Positions 9,501 through 16,416 of a DNA stretch of 30,090 bases are shown in pieces. This DNA comes from Clostridium sp. 26_22 (lineage in GTDB: Bacteria; Bacillota; Clostridia; TANB77; CAG-508), in assembly GCA_001916005.1 (NCBI GenBank), contig MNRP01000054.1, forward strand, positions 1 through 30,090, in the 5' to 3' direction. Both the position numbers and the translations under genes were made by a program. Each line of letters begins with the position of its first letter. The stretch's first letter is position 1. A model generated the notes under the pieces. That model saw nothing but the letters and a program-made list of their open reading frames with translations, had not been told where the DNA came from and did not search any database.

Positions 9501-11322
9501 ATTCATCTATTACTTCTTTGTTTTTTACTTTCATTATTCCTATTTCTGTAATTCTATCATTTGTTGCAGAAAATCCTGTTGTTTCTAAGTCTAAAACACA
9601 ATATGTTGCATCTATGTCTTGTCCTTTTCCATTATATATTGATTTTGTATTGTCTGGTGCTAAATATGCTTCAACACCATATATTATTTTTATATCTGGA
9701 TTGTCATCCCCTACTAAATGATATGCTTCTGGGAATGCTTGTACAACTCCATGGTCTGTAATTGCAATTGATTTCATTCCCCATTTTATAGCTCTTTTTA
9801 TTAAATCCTCTGCTGATGTTACTGCATCCATTTGGCTCATTTTTGTATGCATATGTAATTCTACTCTTTTTACTTCTGCATTATCTTGTCTTATTTCTTT
9901 TTTTACGCCGTTTCCTTCAATTATTGTATTTGCCATAACAGTTAATTCATTTGAAAATGAATCCATTTGGGCATTTCCTTCAATTTTTATTCCTTTTACT
10001 TTTCCTAATCTTTTAATTATTTTCTTTGCTGATTCTTTTGGTAAGAATGCTTTACATGTCATTGTGCTTGAACCATCATATAAGTCAAAGCTTAATAAAG
10101 TTTTTCCATTTTTCAATTCTCTGTCTTCCATATAGATTATTTCACCATCAAGTGAAACTTGTCCATCATCAACACCTAAGTCTGCAACTTTTACAAGTGG
10201 TGCTGTAATGTTCATATTTTTTCCTAATATTAATGGTGTGTCTTCATCTGCTTCTTCAGGCATTTCTGGGACATCGGTTTCTGTTTCTATTATTGTATTT
10301 GATATTACAGTAATATCTCCTGCATATGTATCAAGTCCAGCTTTTCCTACTGTTTTTATTGCTTTTGCATTTTTTATTTTTTCTGTTATTTCTTGTCCTT
10401 CTTTTGCATCTTTTGCAAAGGATTTACAAGTTATTACTCCTGTTCCATCATATAATTCGTATATAATCATGCCTTTTCCTGATTTTGTTTCTCTACATTC
10501 ACAAGTTACTATTCTTCCTTCTAAGGTTACTCTTCCATCATTTGCTGTAATGTCTTTTATTTTCATATGTTTTTCTTTTGCTTTTGATGGTTTTCCCATT
10601 ATATAGTTTTCTGCTGGTATATTTTCTTCTTGTGGTATATCTTCAGGCATTTCTCCAGCCATTCCTTCTGGTATGTATATATCTCCATCTTGTGGTGGTA
10701 TATAGTCTGGGTCATTATATTCTTGTTCTTTATTATGTTTTTCTTCTTTATTTTCTGGATTATATGAACACATTTCTTCTATTGTCTTTTCTTCTAGTTC
10801 TTTCATCTTTTTTTCGTAAGCTTGTTCTTCTTCTTTTTGCAATACTTCTTCTAGTTCGATTTTGTATTCTTTTCCAAATAATTTTTTTATTACATTTTCA
10901 AGTTCAATATCAGTTTTTTTGGCTCTTAAAAAGTCTGCACCTCTTATGTGCATTTTTACGTGAATTATGTTTTTCTCTAGTTCTACAGTGCTTTTCATTA
11001 ATAACATTGGTTTCATTAATGGATATTTATGTGCCATATAGCATATAATATTTCTCCATTCATCATCAACTCTTTTTAATTGCACTCCTTCTAGATATTG
11101 AATTCTCATGTCTATATTTTTGAAGCCAAATCTTTCTAATAGGAATTTTTCGAAATACCATATTTCTTTTACTTCTATATATTCATCTGATTTTATTGTG
11201 ATTCCAAGTGTATTGGTCTTTTTTATTACATCTAAGTTTAATATTTCTGCTTCTATTATGTTTGCTCTTGCTTGATAGTCACTAAATATTTCTTTTACTT
11301 TTCTTGCTTTATTTTCTGTCAT
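6514..11322 (-). CDS. polC: DNA polymerase III alpha subunit, PolC type
   Basis: 1602 residues, clearly longer than the roughly 1440 of Bacillus PolC. Order: N-terminal domain (1-240); two similar OB-fold domains at about 250-345 and 374-467, each with D-G-R/Q-VxL-G-I and the YDG-TCK-F block; PHP domain (HMHTKMSQMD at about 490) split by a DnaQ-type proofreading exonuclease (DLETTG at about 579, HNANFD at about 662, HRALDDVDTT at about 719); polymerase core with a zinc finger (CPNC...CPKCGH, 1069-1096) and the catalytic PDIDLNF (about 1122). The C-terminal QLSLF is a beta-clamp-binding motif. It is the replicative polymerase with 3'-5' proofreading. ATG 11322 has AAAGGAGC 7 nt upstream and is chosen over ATG 11415, which would add a hydrophobic 31-residue leader. 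Confidence 0.97.
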   Translation of the reverse strand: MTENKARKVKEIFSDYQARANIIEAEILNLDVIKKTNTLGITIKSDEYIEVKEIWYFEKFLLERFGFKNIDMRIQYLEGVQLKRVDDEWRNIICYMAHKYPLMKPMLLMKSTVELEKNIIHVKMHIRGADFLRAKKTDIELENVIKKLFGKEYKIELEEVLQKEEEQAYEKKMKELEEKTIEEMCSYNPENKEEKHNKEQEYNDPDYIPPQDGDIYIPEGMAGEMPEDIPQEENIPAENYIMGKPSKAKEKHMKIKDITANDGRVTLEGRIVTCECRETKSGKGMIIYELYDGTGVITCKSFAKDAKEGQEITEKIKNAKAIKTVGKAGLDTYAGDITVISNTIIETETDVPEMPEEADEDTPLILGKNMNITAPLVKVADLGVDDGQVSLDGEIIYMEDRELKNGKTLLSFDLYDGSSTMTCKAFLPKESAKKIIKRLGKVKGIKIEGNAQMDSFSNELTVMANTIIEGNGVKKEIRQDNAEVKRVELHMHTKMSQMDAVTSAEDLIKRAIKWGMKSIAITDHGVVQAFPEAYHLVGDDNPDIKIIYGVEAYLAPDNTKSIYNGKGQDIDATYCVLDLETTGFSATNDRITEIGIMKVKNKEVIDEFSCFVNPERHIPERVTEVTNITDEMVKDAETIEQVFPKMLEFLGDQENTVIVAHNANFDVGFLKQNAKRLGYDFDYSYLDTLSLAKDLFPDYKKYKLGKIAENLGIKVEVAHRALDDVDTTVKVFNVMIDMLKEKGAKKLEDIDEVAADPAAKAEEYKKLKTYHAIILAKNYVGLKNLYKLVSFSHLDYFYRKPRILKSLYKKYSEGLILGSACEAGELYQAIEQGRPDEEVEEIAQDYDYLEIQPIGNNQFLIRNGIMRDEEDLRDINRKIVALGEKLNKPVVATCDVHFMDPQDEIYRRILEAGQKYDDADNQAPLYLRTTEEMLKEFEYLGEEKAYEVVVTNTNKISDMCEQISPISPEKCPPHIPGCEEDIKNIAYQKAHELYGDPLPKIVQDRLDKELDSIISNGYSVMYIIAQKLVWKSNEDGYIVGSRGSVGSSLAAFMTGITEVNSLQPHYRCPNCKYSEFEDYGVGNGFDLPDKDCPKCGHKLTKDGMDIPFETFLGFNGDKEPDIDLNFSGEYQAKAHKYTEVIFGKGTTFKAGTVGTVADKTAYGYVRGYFEDRGIPMNRAEMQRLSVGCTGIKRTTGQHPGGIIVVPKGREIYEFTPVQHPADDPNSDIITTHFDYHSIDGNLLKLDILGHDDPTVIRMLQDLTGIAPTDVPLDDKETMSIFNSTEALGVTPEQIHSEVGTYGIPEYGTKFARGMLLDTKPTTFDELIRISGLSHGTDVWLGNAQNLIEQGVVTLQEAICCRDDIMIYLIKKGLPPDKSFKIMEAVRKGKVAKGKEPKWKDEYIPLMKEHDVPDWYIKSCEKIKYMFPKAHAAAYVTNAFRIAWFKVHIPLAYYAAYYSIRAKAFDAQYMIFGKEKVKNKMKEIEMKNQKKEATKAELDMYDDLEIVLEMYERGFEFLPVDIYESEASKFKIQDNKLRPPLNSIPGFGTVAAQGIVNARKDGKFMSIDDLKIRAKIGASGAELLKQFGCLEGMSQSNQLSLFG

Positions 11323-11465
11323 TGTTTTTTGCTCCTTTAGTATGTATTTTATCACAATTATTATTATAAAAAAAGCGAACAATAGAAAATATTTTAATTC
11401 TTCACTTTTGTCCATCCATAGTCCGTTTTATTAATATTTTTTATTAAACTCATTGCATTTGTCCT

Positions 11466-11831
11466 TTAGATTTTACTTTTACTTTCGTTTATACTATCCA
11501 TTATGTCTTTACATTCTTTCCAACTTATAACTTTTAATATTTCATAATCCTTTGCTAATTTTTTAGCTATTTCTTTAGTATTATCAGTTGATTCTAAATC
11601 AGCAACTATAATGTTTTTTAGATATTCTTCTCTTCCATATAAAATTTTGAATAATATTGAACGTAAAAATCCTTCTATTTTTTCTTCTTGATTTTTTACT
11701 GCTATTATTACATGAATTCCATCTGATTTAAATTTTGTATATGTATTTATGTATATAATATTTTTTATAATTTCAAAAAGACCATAAATGGCTAATGTCC
11801 AGAATATTGTATTTAATACAAATTCAATCAT
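11466..11831 (-). CDS. Small protein with a partial glycosyltransferase-2-like fold
   Basis: 121 residues. The N-terminal 30 residues are hydrophobic with few charges and may be a membrane segment. Then come two pieces that match the start of the GT-A/GT2 fold: VIIAVKNQEEKIEGFLRSI (about 41-59, like VIPxxNEExxI) and IIVADLESTDNTKEIAKKL (about 74-92, like the VDDGSTDxT nucleotide-binding block). The protein ends there, so the catalytic and acceptor half of a normal GT2 enzyme is missing. It is not obviously a decayed gene: AGGAGG precedes the ATG by 7 nt and the frame is clean. It may bind a nucleotide or be a conserved mini-protein of unknown role. It lies between dps and polC. Confidence 0.65.
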   Translation of the reverse strand: MIEFVLNTIFWTLAIYGLFEIIKNIIYINTYTKFKSDGIHVIIAVKNQEEKIEGFLRSILFKILYGREEYLKNIIVADLESTDNTKEIAKKLAKDYEILKVISWKECKDIMDSINESKSKI

Positions 11832-11879
11832 TTTTTTGCCTCCTATGGTCTATTATATGTTTTTTATTTTTTTGTGTGA

Positions 11880-12314
11880 TTATTCCTCTTTTTGCTTTAA
11901 CATCCATATTATTTTGCTATAGTCTAAAATATAATCATCCATTAATGCTGATGTTGAGTATTCTTTTTGTTCATCTGCTTTTTCTTTTATTTCTGTTACT
12001 TTTTCAAGTAATTTCTTGTAATCTTTTAGTATTGTTTGAAAAACTTCTTGTGATTTTATTTTTTTGTTTTCTGCTTCTGTTATATTTGTTTTTTCTAAAT
12101 AATCTTTTAGTGTTCCTAATGGTTCTTCTCCTAAAATTAGTATATGTTCTGCTACTTCATCTATTTGTTCATTTATTTCGTTGTATAATTCTTCTAATTT
12201 TGAATGTGCTTGGAAAAAGTCTTGTCCTGTAACGTTCCAGTGGTAATTTTGTAGTTTACGATAAAATACATTTAAGTCTGATAATAATTCATTTAAATTT
12301 TGTTCTAAGTTCAT
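11880..12314 (-). CDS. dps: Dps family ferritin-like DNA-protection protein
   Basis: 144 residues, near the normal Dps length, predicted as a four-helix bundle forming dodecamers. The inter-subunit ferroxidase site is complete: His25 in YHWNVTG, His37 in FQAHSKLEE, Asp52 and Glu56 in IDEVAEHIL, with the 12/15/4 spacing of the family. LGxxPLGTLxDYLE follows. It oxidises Fe(II) with peroxide and stores the iron, protecting DNA from Fenton chemistry; its N-terminus is short, without a basic DNA-binding tail. The ribosome binding site GAGAGGAAAT lies in the loop, and the start codon in the stem, of a 14-bp hairpin (12305-12350), suggesting translational control. Confidence 0.92.
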   Translation of the reverse strand: MNLEQNLNELLSDLNVFYRKLQNYHWNVTGQDFFQAHSKLEELYNEINEQIDEVAEHILILGEEPLGTLKDYLEKTNITEAENKKIKSQEVFQTILKDYKKLLEKVTEIKEKADEQKEYSTSALMDDYILDYSKIIWMLKQKEE

Positions 12315-12350
12315 AATATTTCCTCTCTTTCTTTTTTATTATGAACTTAG
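12305..12350 (-). promoter_or_regulatory. Hairpin occluding the dps start codon
   Basis: Arms 12305-12318 and 12337-12350 are a perfect 14-bp inverted repeat. On the mRNA the upstream arm CTAAGTTCATAATA pairs with the arm holding the dps ATG and its first codons, while the Shine-Dalgarno AGAGAGGAAA sits in the 18-nt loop. It could be an RNA switch or a protein-binding palindrome in DNA. Confidence 0.6.
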
Positions 12351-12385
12351 TATTGTTTTTTATTCATTTTATTTTACGTTATTTT

Positions 12386-12874
12386 TTATTTAAATTCTTT
12401 TTGAATTTCTTTATATTCTGGCATATATTTTTCAACTAATTTCCAAAATTCTTTTGAATGGTTCATATGTTTTATATGGCATAGCTCATGTAATATTACA
12501 TATCTTATTGCTTTTTGGCTATATTTTATTAGTTCTAGATTTATTGTAATGTTTTTCTTGCTTGAACAACTTCCCCAAGCATATTTTATTTCTTTTATTG
12601 TTATTTTATTTGGTATTAGTCCTGTTTCGTTTATTAGTTCTTTTGCATTTGATGTTACTATTTGTTTAAATTCATCTTTGGTATATAGTGCCTGTTTTGA
12701 TTGTTTCTGCTTTTCTTTTTCTAGGCTTTTTTGTATCCATTCTGCTTTTTGTTCTATTAGTTTTTCTATTTCTTTTTTGTTTACTCTTTTGGGTGCTTTT
12801 ATTATTATTTGTCCGTTTTTTATTTGTATGTAGATGTTTTTTATTTTTGAGTATTTTATTTGGTATTCTAACAT
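12386..12874 (-). CDS. YgjP/DUF45-type zinc metallopeptidase-like protein
   Basis: 162 residues. The C-terminal third has the gluzincin-like HELCHIKHMNHSKEFW block (about residues 125-140) with the HExxH zinc site and a third ligand His in NHSKEFW, followed by Y-PEYK. A WGSCSSKKNITINL block (about 98-111) precedes it; both are typical of the family. No signal peptide or membrane segment is visible, so it is probably cytosolic. Substrate is unknown. ATG 12874 has AAAGGA 7 nt upstream; an upstream start at 12925 overlaps a predicted promoter and has no binding site. It follows the terminator of the ribosomal cluster and has its own likely promoter. Confidence 0.85.
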   Translation of the reverse strand: MLEYQIKYSKIKNIYIQIKNGQIIIKAPKRVNKKEIEKLIEQKAEWIQKSLEKEKQKQSKQALYTKDEFKQIVTSNAKELINETGLIPNKITIKEIKYAWGSCSSKKNITINLELIKYSQKAIRYVILHELCHIKHMNHSKEFWKLVEKYMPEYKEIQKEFK

Positions 12875-12896
12875 TTTTATATTCCTTTCAAATAAT

Positions 12897-12925
12897 AATT
12901 TAACATAAAAAATTATATAAGTCAA
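12897..12925 (-). promoter_or_regulatory. Predicted sigma-A promoter for the metallopeptidase gene
   Basis: -35 TTGACT (12920-12925) and -10 TAAATT (12897-12902) with a 17-bp spacer, immediately after the rplQ terminator. Confidence 0.45.
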
Positions 12926-12965
12926 AAAAAGAAATGAACAATCTTAAAGTAGTTCATCTCTTTTT
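12926..12965 (-). terminator. Terminator of the S10-spc-alpha cluster
   Basis: Arms 12926-12939 and 12952-12965 pair over 14 positions with a single mismatch (GTTCAT core), followed on the minus strand by a run of seven T. It lies 12 bp after the rplQ stop codon. Confidence 0.85.
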
Positions 12966-12977
12966 ATTTATAATTAA

Positions 12978-13505
12978 TTATATTAATTGTAATATAGCAA
13001 CTTCAGCTCCGTCTCCTCTTCTAGGACCAGCTTTTACTATACGTGTGTATCCACCAACGTTTTTACCTGCATATTTAGGTGCTATTTCGTTAAATAACAT
13101 TGCTGGAACGTCTATTACTTTACCATCTGTATCTTTTACTTTGTTAACTTTTCTCATTATTTTTCTTCTAGCATTTAATCTTGATGGCATATCTTTTTGT
13201 CTTTTTTCAGTAGTTTCTTCTTTAACTACTTTTAAATATTCTTTACCGTTTTTGCTTTTTACTAATTCAGTAACTTTGTTACCTTTTGAATCTAATTTAG
13301 CTTTAACAACTTTTTGTTCTACTTCTTCGAAGTTATCTTTTTCTTTTATTGCAAGTGATATGATGCTATCAGCTATTGATTTTACTTCTTTGGCTCTTGG
13401 TAAAGTTGTTTCAATTTTTCCATGTACTAATAGGTCTGTTGTTAAGTTTTTTAACATTGCCATTCTAATATCTGTAGTTCTACCTAATTTTCTATTTGTA
13501 GCCAA
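12978..13505 (-). CDS. rplQ: Large-subunit ribosomal protein L17 with internal insertion
   Basis: 175 residues from TTG 13505 (N-terminus MATNRKLGRTTDIR, the usual L17 start). A GTG three codons upstream (13514) is also open but lies too close to the AGGAAGG site. The N-terminal fold (IETTLPRAKEVKSIAD) and the C-terminal GGYTRIVKAGPRRGDGA are conserved. Bacillus L17 is about 120 residues; here roughly 55 Lys/Glu/Val-rich residues are inserted between LAIK (about 65) and ARRKIMRKV (about 125). L17 lines the polypeptide exit tunnel's outer region. It is the last gene of the cluster. Confidence 0.95.
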   Translation of the reverse strand: MATNRKLGRTTDIRMAMLKNLTTDLLVHGKIETTLPRAKEVKSIADSIISLAIKEKDNFEEVEQKVVKAKLDSKGNKVTELVKSKNGKEYLKVVKEETTEKRQKDMPSRLNARRKIMRKVNKVKDTDGKVIDVPAMLFNEIAPKYAGKNVGGYTRIVKAGPRRGDGAEVAILQLI

Positions 13506-13561
13506 TTTTTTCACCTTCCTCTTTCTTTTTCGTTCGGGCTTTGTTCCCTATTTATTTTTAT

Positions 13562-14509
13562 TTACTCATCTTCTTGTGCAAAGTCTAAGCCTAATGAATG
13601 TAATTTGGCTGTTACTTCATCAAAAGATTTCTTTCCTAAATTTCTAACTTTCATCATTTCTGATTCTGATTTACTAATTAAATCTTCAACAGTTGATATG
13701 TTAGCTCTTTTTAAACAGTTGTATGATCTAACTGATAATTCAAGTTCTTCTATTGACATTTCTAGAACTTTTTCTTTCTTAGATTCTTCTTTTTCAATCA
13801 TTACTTGTGTATTTTTTGTTGTTTCAGATAAATCTATGAATAATTCTAAATGTCCTGTCATAACTTTTGCAGCTAAACTTAAAGCTTCATGTGCTTTTAA
13901 GCTTCCATCTGTCCATACTTCTATTACTAATTTATCATAATCTACTGTTTGACCAACCCTTGTATTTTCTACTTGGTAGTTTACTTTTTTTACTGGTGTA
14001 TAGATTGAGTCAATTGGAAGTACAGAAATATCTTGATTTGGTTTTTTATTTTTTTCAGATGAATTGTATCCTCTTCCTCTATCTGCAGTCATTTCCATTA
14101 CAAGGCTTCCACCTTCTGAAACTGTTGCAATATGTAAATCTGGATTTAATACTTCTACTGTTCCATCTGATTTTATATCTCCAGCTGTAACTTCTCCTTC
14201 ACCTTTGAAATCTATTCTTATAGTTTTTTCTTCATTTCCGTCAAATTTTAATCTAACGTTTTTTAAGTTTACTATTAATTCTGGTACGTCTTCTACTACA
14301 TTTGGTATAGTAGAGAATTCATGTAATACTCCATCTATTTTTACGCTTGTTATAGCACATCCTGGAAGTGATGAAAGCATTATTCTTCTTAGAGAATTTC
14401 CTATTGTTACACCATATCCTCTTTCTAATGGTTCACATACAAATTTTGCATAGTTATTTACATCATCAATTTCTAGACATTCAATATTTGGCTTTTCAAA
14501 TTCTATCAT
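13562..14509 (-). CDS. rpoA: RNA polymerase alpha subunit
   Basis: 315 residues, the normal length. The N-terminal dimerisation and assembly domain (1-230) carries RGYGVTIGNSLRRIMLSSLPG and the RGRGY block. A Glu/Lys linker (about 232-245) leads to the C-terminal domain (246-315: ELSVRSYNCLKRANI, VRNLGKKSFDEV), which binds UP elements and activators. Two alphas nucleate assembly of the beta subunits. The start has an AGGAGG site. It lies between rpsD and rplQ as in other Clostridia. The 111-bp gap to rpsD holds weak AT hairpins only. Confidence 0.98.
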   Translation of the reverse strand: MIEFEKPNIECLEIDDVNNYAKFVCEPLERGYGVTIGNSLRRIMLSSLPGCAITSVKIDGVLHEFSTIPNVVEDVPELIVNLKNVRLKFDGNEEKTIRIDFKGEGEVTAGDIKSDGTVEVLNPDLHIATVSEGGSLVMEMTADRGRGYNSSEKNKKPNQDISVLPIDSIYTPVKKVNYQVENTRVGQTVDYDKLVIEVWTDGSLKAHEALSLAAKVMTGHLELFIDLSETTKNTQVMIEKEESKKEKVLEMSIEELELSVRSYNCLKRANISTVEDLISKSESEMMKVRNLGKKSFDEVTAKLHSLGLDFAQEDE

Positions 14510-14620
14510 TTTTACCTCCTAAATTGAGAATACTCTCTCAAACTCTTTAAAAACTTATGAGTCTTTTTAAGTAAAATTTTAAAGTTTTGACTAAACCTTT
14601 ACACTTACTTTCAAAAACTA

Positions 14621-15247
14621 TTATTTTGAGTAAAGCTCTACTATTAAATGTTCTTCGATTGGAAGATCTATATCTTCTCTAGCTGATAATCTAATTACTT
14701 TACCACTTAATTTTTCGCTATCTCTTTCAAGCCATGCTGGAACTGGTCTAGCAGCTGTTTCTTCTATATTCATTTTTAATGTAGAGTTATCTTTTTTACT
14801 TTCTCTAACAGTGATTACATCTCCTGCTTTTACTAAGTAAGATGGTATGTTAACTTTTTTACCATTTACTTCGAATTGTCCGTGATTTACAAATTGTCTA
14901 GCTTGTGCTCTTGATGTTCCAAATCCTAATCTGTAAACAACGTTATCTAATCTACTTTCTAATATTTGTAATAAGTTTTCACCTGTTACACCTTTTTTAT
15001 TTGAAGCCATTTCGAAATATCTTCTAAATTGTTTTTCTCCAACTCCATAATATGATTTTGTTTTTTGTTTTTCTCTTAATTGTGTACCGTATTCAGATAA
15101 TTTTGCTCTTTTTTGTCCGTGTTGTCCTGGTGCATAATTTCTTCTTGATATACTACATTTATCTGAGTAGCATCTTGCACCTTTTAAGAACAATTTTTGT
15201 CCTTCTCTACGGCATATACGACATTGTTCGTCTTTATATCTTGCCAT
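14621..15247 (-). CDS. rpsD: Small-subunit ribosomal protein S4, zinc-type
   Basis: 208 residues, full length. The N-terminal region keeps a four-Cys set, CRIC at about 9-12 with C-x4-C at about 26-31, matching the zinc-binding form of S4. The S4 RNA-binding domain follows (LESRLDNVVYRLGF, RQFVNHGQFEVNGKKVNIPS). S4 is a primary binder of 16S rRNA and nucleates 30S assembly. In many bacteria it also represses its own operon by binding a leader; rpsD inside the alpha operon, downstream of the structured region before rpsM, makes that plausible here. AAGGAG precedes the ATG. Confidence 0.98.
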   Translation of the reverse strand: MARYKDEQCRICRREGQKLFLKGARCYSDKCSISRRNYAPGQHGQKRAKLSEYGTQLREKQKTKSYYGVGEKQFRRYFEMASNKKGVTGENLLQILESRLDNVVYRLGFGTSRAQARQFVNHGQFEVNGKKVNIPSYLVKAGDVITVRESKKDNSTLKMNIEETAARPVPAWLERDSEKLSGKVIRLSAREDIDLPIEEHLIVELYSK

Positions 15248-15262
15248 TATTTATACTCCTTT

Positions 15263-15664
15263 CTATACTCTTCTTCTTTTTGGTGGTCTACAACCGTTAT
15301 GTGGTATTGGTGTTACGTCTTTGATTGCGCTTATTTCAAGACCTGCTGTTTGAAGTGATCTGATTGCAGCTTCTCTACCAGCTCCTGGTCCTTTTACATA
15401 TACTTCTACTGATTTTAATCCATGTTCCATAGCTGCTTTAGCTGCTGTTTCTGCAACTTGTCCTGCAGCGAATGGTGTGCTTTTTCTAGAACCTTTAAAT
15501 CCTAATTCTCCAGCACTTCCCCATGAAATTGCATTTCCTTGTGTATCTGTTATTGTTACTATTGTATTGTTAAAGCTAGAGTGAATGTGTGCTTCACCTT
15601 TTTCAATGTTTTTTCTATTTCTTCTAGCTACTGGTTTTCTTGTAGTTGTTTTTTTGTTTGCCAT
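15263..15664 (-). CDS. rpsK: Small-subunit ribosomal protein S11
   Basis: 133 residues, normal length and intact. The basic N-terminal tail is followed by GEAHIHSSFNNTIVTITD, the GSAGELGFKGSRKSTPFAA block, and the C-terminal PIPHNGCRPPKRRRV. S11 sits on the 30S platform near the Shine-Dalgarno helix. AGGAGG lies 10 nt before the ATG. It is separated from rpsM by 173 bp, unusually long for this operon and mostly taken up by a large hairpin. Confidence 0.98.
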   Translation of the reverse strand: MANKKTTTRKPVARRNRKNIEKGEAHIHSSFNNTIVTITDTQGNAISWGSAGELGFKGSRKSTPFAAGQVAETAAKAAMEHGLKSVEVYVKGPGAGREAAIRSLQTAGLEISAIKDVTPIPHNGCRPPKRRRV

Positions 15665-15710
15665 TTTTTAAATTTCCCTCCTTCATTTTAATAAGGTTTA
15701 TATCATTCCT

Positions 15711-15837
15711 AAAAATTGATTAAAATTATTAAGATGTGCATTTTTGATATTTATTACAAGGCGAAGCTATACGTTTGTATGCTGAGATTTGTAATAAATA
15801 TTGAAAATGTGCAGATTGATGATTTTAGTCAATTTTT
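15711..15837 (+). repeat. Long imperfect hairpin between rpsM and rpsK
   Basis: The 127-bp stretch folds on itself about a centre at 15774. In the outer 50 positions of each arm, 41 are perfect complements; seven of the nine differences become G-U pairs when read as plus-strand RNA, and only 15733/15815 and 15734/15814 are true mismatches. As minus-strand RNA the same seven become A-C mismatches. One end abuts the rpsM stop codon. It may be a plus-strand structured RNA, a palindromic mobile element, or a DNA structure. Strand is assigned from the wobble pattern, not from a promoter. Confidence 0.55.
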
Positions 15838-16206
15838 TTATTTTTTGCTTTTGCTAACTAACTTTCTAGGACCTTTTCTTGTTCTAGCATTAGTTTTTGT
15901 TCTTTGTCCTCTTACAGGTAATCCTTTTCTATGTCTTAATCCTCTGTAGCATCCGATTTCTGTAAGTCTTTTAATGTTAAGAGCAACTTCTCTTCTTAAA
16001 TCTCCCTCAACTTTGTATGATTCGTCAATAACTTTTCTTATATCATTAACTTGATCATCTGTTAAGTCTTTTATTCTAGTATCTGGATTAATTCCAGCTT
16101 TTGCTAGTATTTTTTGAGAGCTTGTTAATCCTATTCCATAAATATATGTAAGTCCTATTTCTACCCTTTTTTCTTTAGGTAAGTCTACTCCTGCTATACG
16201 AGCCAT
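15838..16206 (-). CDS. rpsM: Small-subunit ribosomal protein S13
   Basis: 122 residues from ATG 16206, N-terminus MARIAGVDLPKEKRVEIGLTYIYGIG. A longer reading from TTG 16224 is rejected because that codon is part of the GGAGGTG ribosome binding site. The helix-two-turns-helix domain and the conserved RHRKGLPVRGQRTKTNARTRKGP tail are intact. S13 sits in the 30S head and contacts L5 and the P-site tRNA. It opens the alpha segment after a 210-bp leader that looks structured. Confidence 0.98.
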   Translation of the reverse strand: MARIAGVDLPKEKRVEIGLTYIYGIGLTSSQKILAKAGINPDTRIKDLTDDQVNDIRKVIDESYKVEGDLRREVALNIKRLTEIGCYRGLRHRKGLPVRGQRTKTNARTRKGPRKLVSKSKK

Positions 16207-16416
16207 ATTATTTTGCACCTCCAAAATTTTTCTTTTATTATATTTATTATTAGTTTGTCTTTGTATTCTCTAAAGGTGAAATGCACCCCGCTACGGGTCT
16301 TTAGATATTCTCAAGACATATATATAAACACAAATTTGATATGTAAATTTTTATTTTATAAATAAACTTTCACAGCCGCTACCTAATTTGTGTTATAAAC
16401 AATTAAAAAAAACAAA
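16207..16416 (-). ncRNA. Candidate structured leader upstream of rpsM
   Basis: The 210 bp between rpmJ and rpsM have no open frame but show nested pairing. A GC-rich unit at 16269-16305 has a 7-bp closing stem (TCTAAAG/CTTTAGA) holding two 4-bp hairpins (GGTG/CACC and CCCG/CGGG), that is, a three-way junction. Upstream on the transcript a 10-bp stem pairs 16327-16336 with 16385-16394. The motif GTAGCGG occurs twice on the transcribed strand (about 16286-16294 and 16376-16382). In enteric bacteria S4 represses the alpha operon from this very position; that this is an S4-responsive leader is inference. Confidence 0.5.

Noticed and set aside
11323..11415. In-frame N-terminal extension of polC encoding a 20-residue hydrophobic segment
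   Set aside because: The ATG at 11322 has a strong AAAGGAGC site and no ribosome binding site fits the ATG at 11415; PolC is cytosolic and has no membrane anchor.
12934..13647. 237-codon plus-strand open frame opposite rplQ
   Set aside because: It is the complement of rplQ and the rpoA end, has no ribosome binding site, and its Phe/Leu/Ser-rich composition reflects reversed AT-rich codons.
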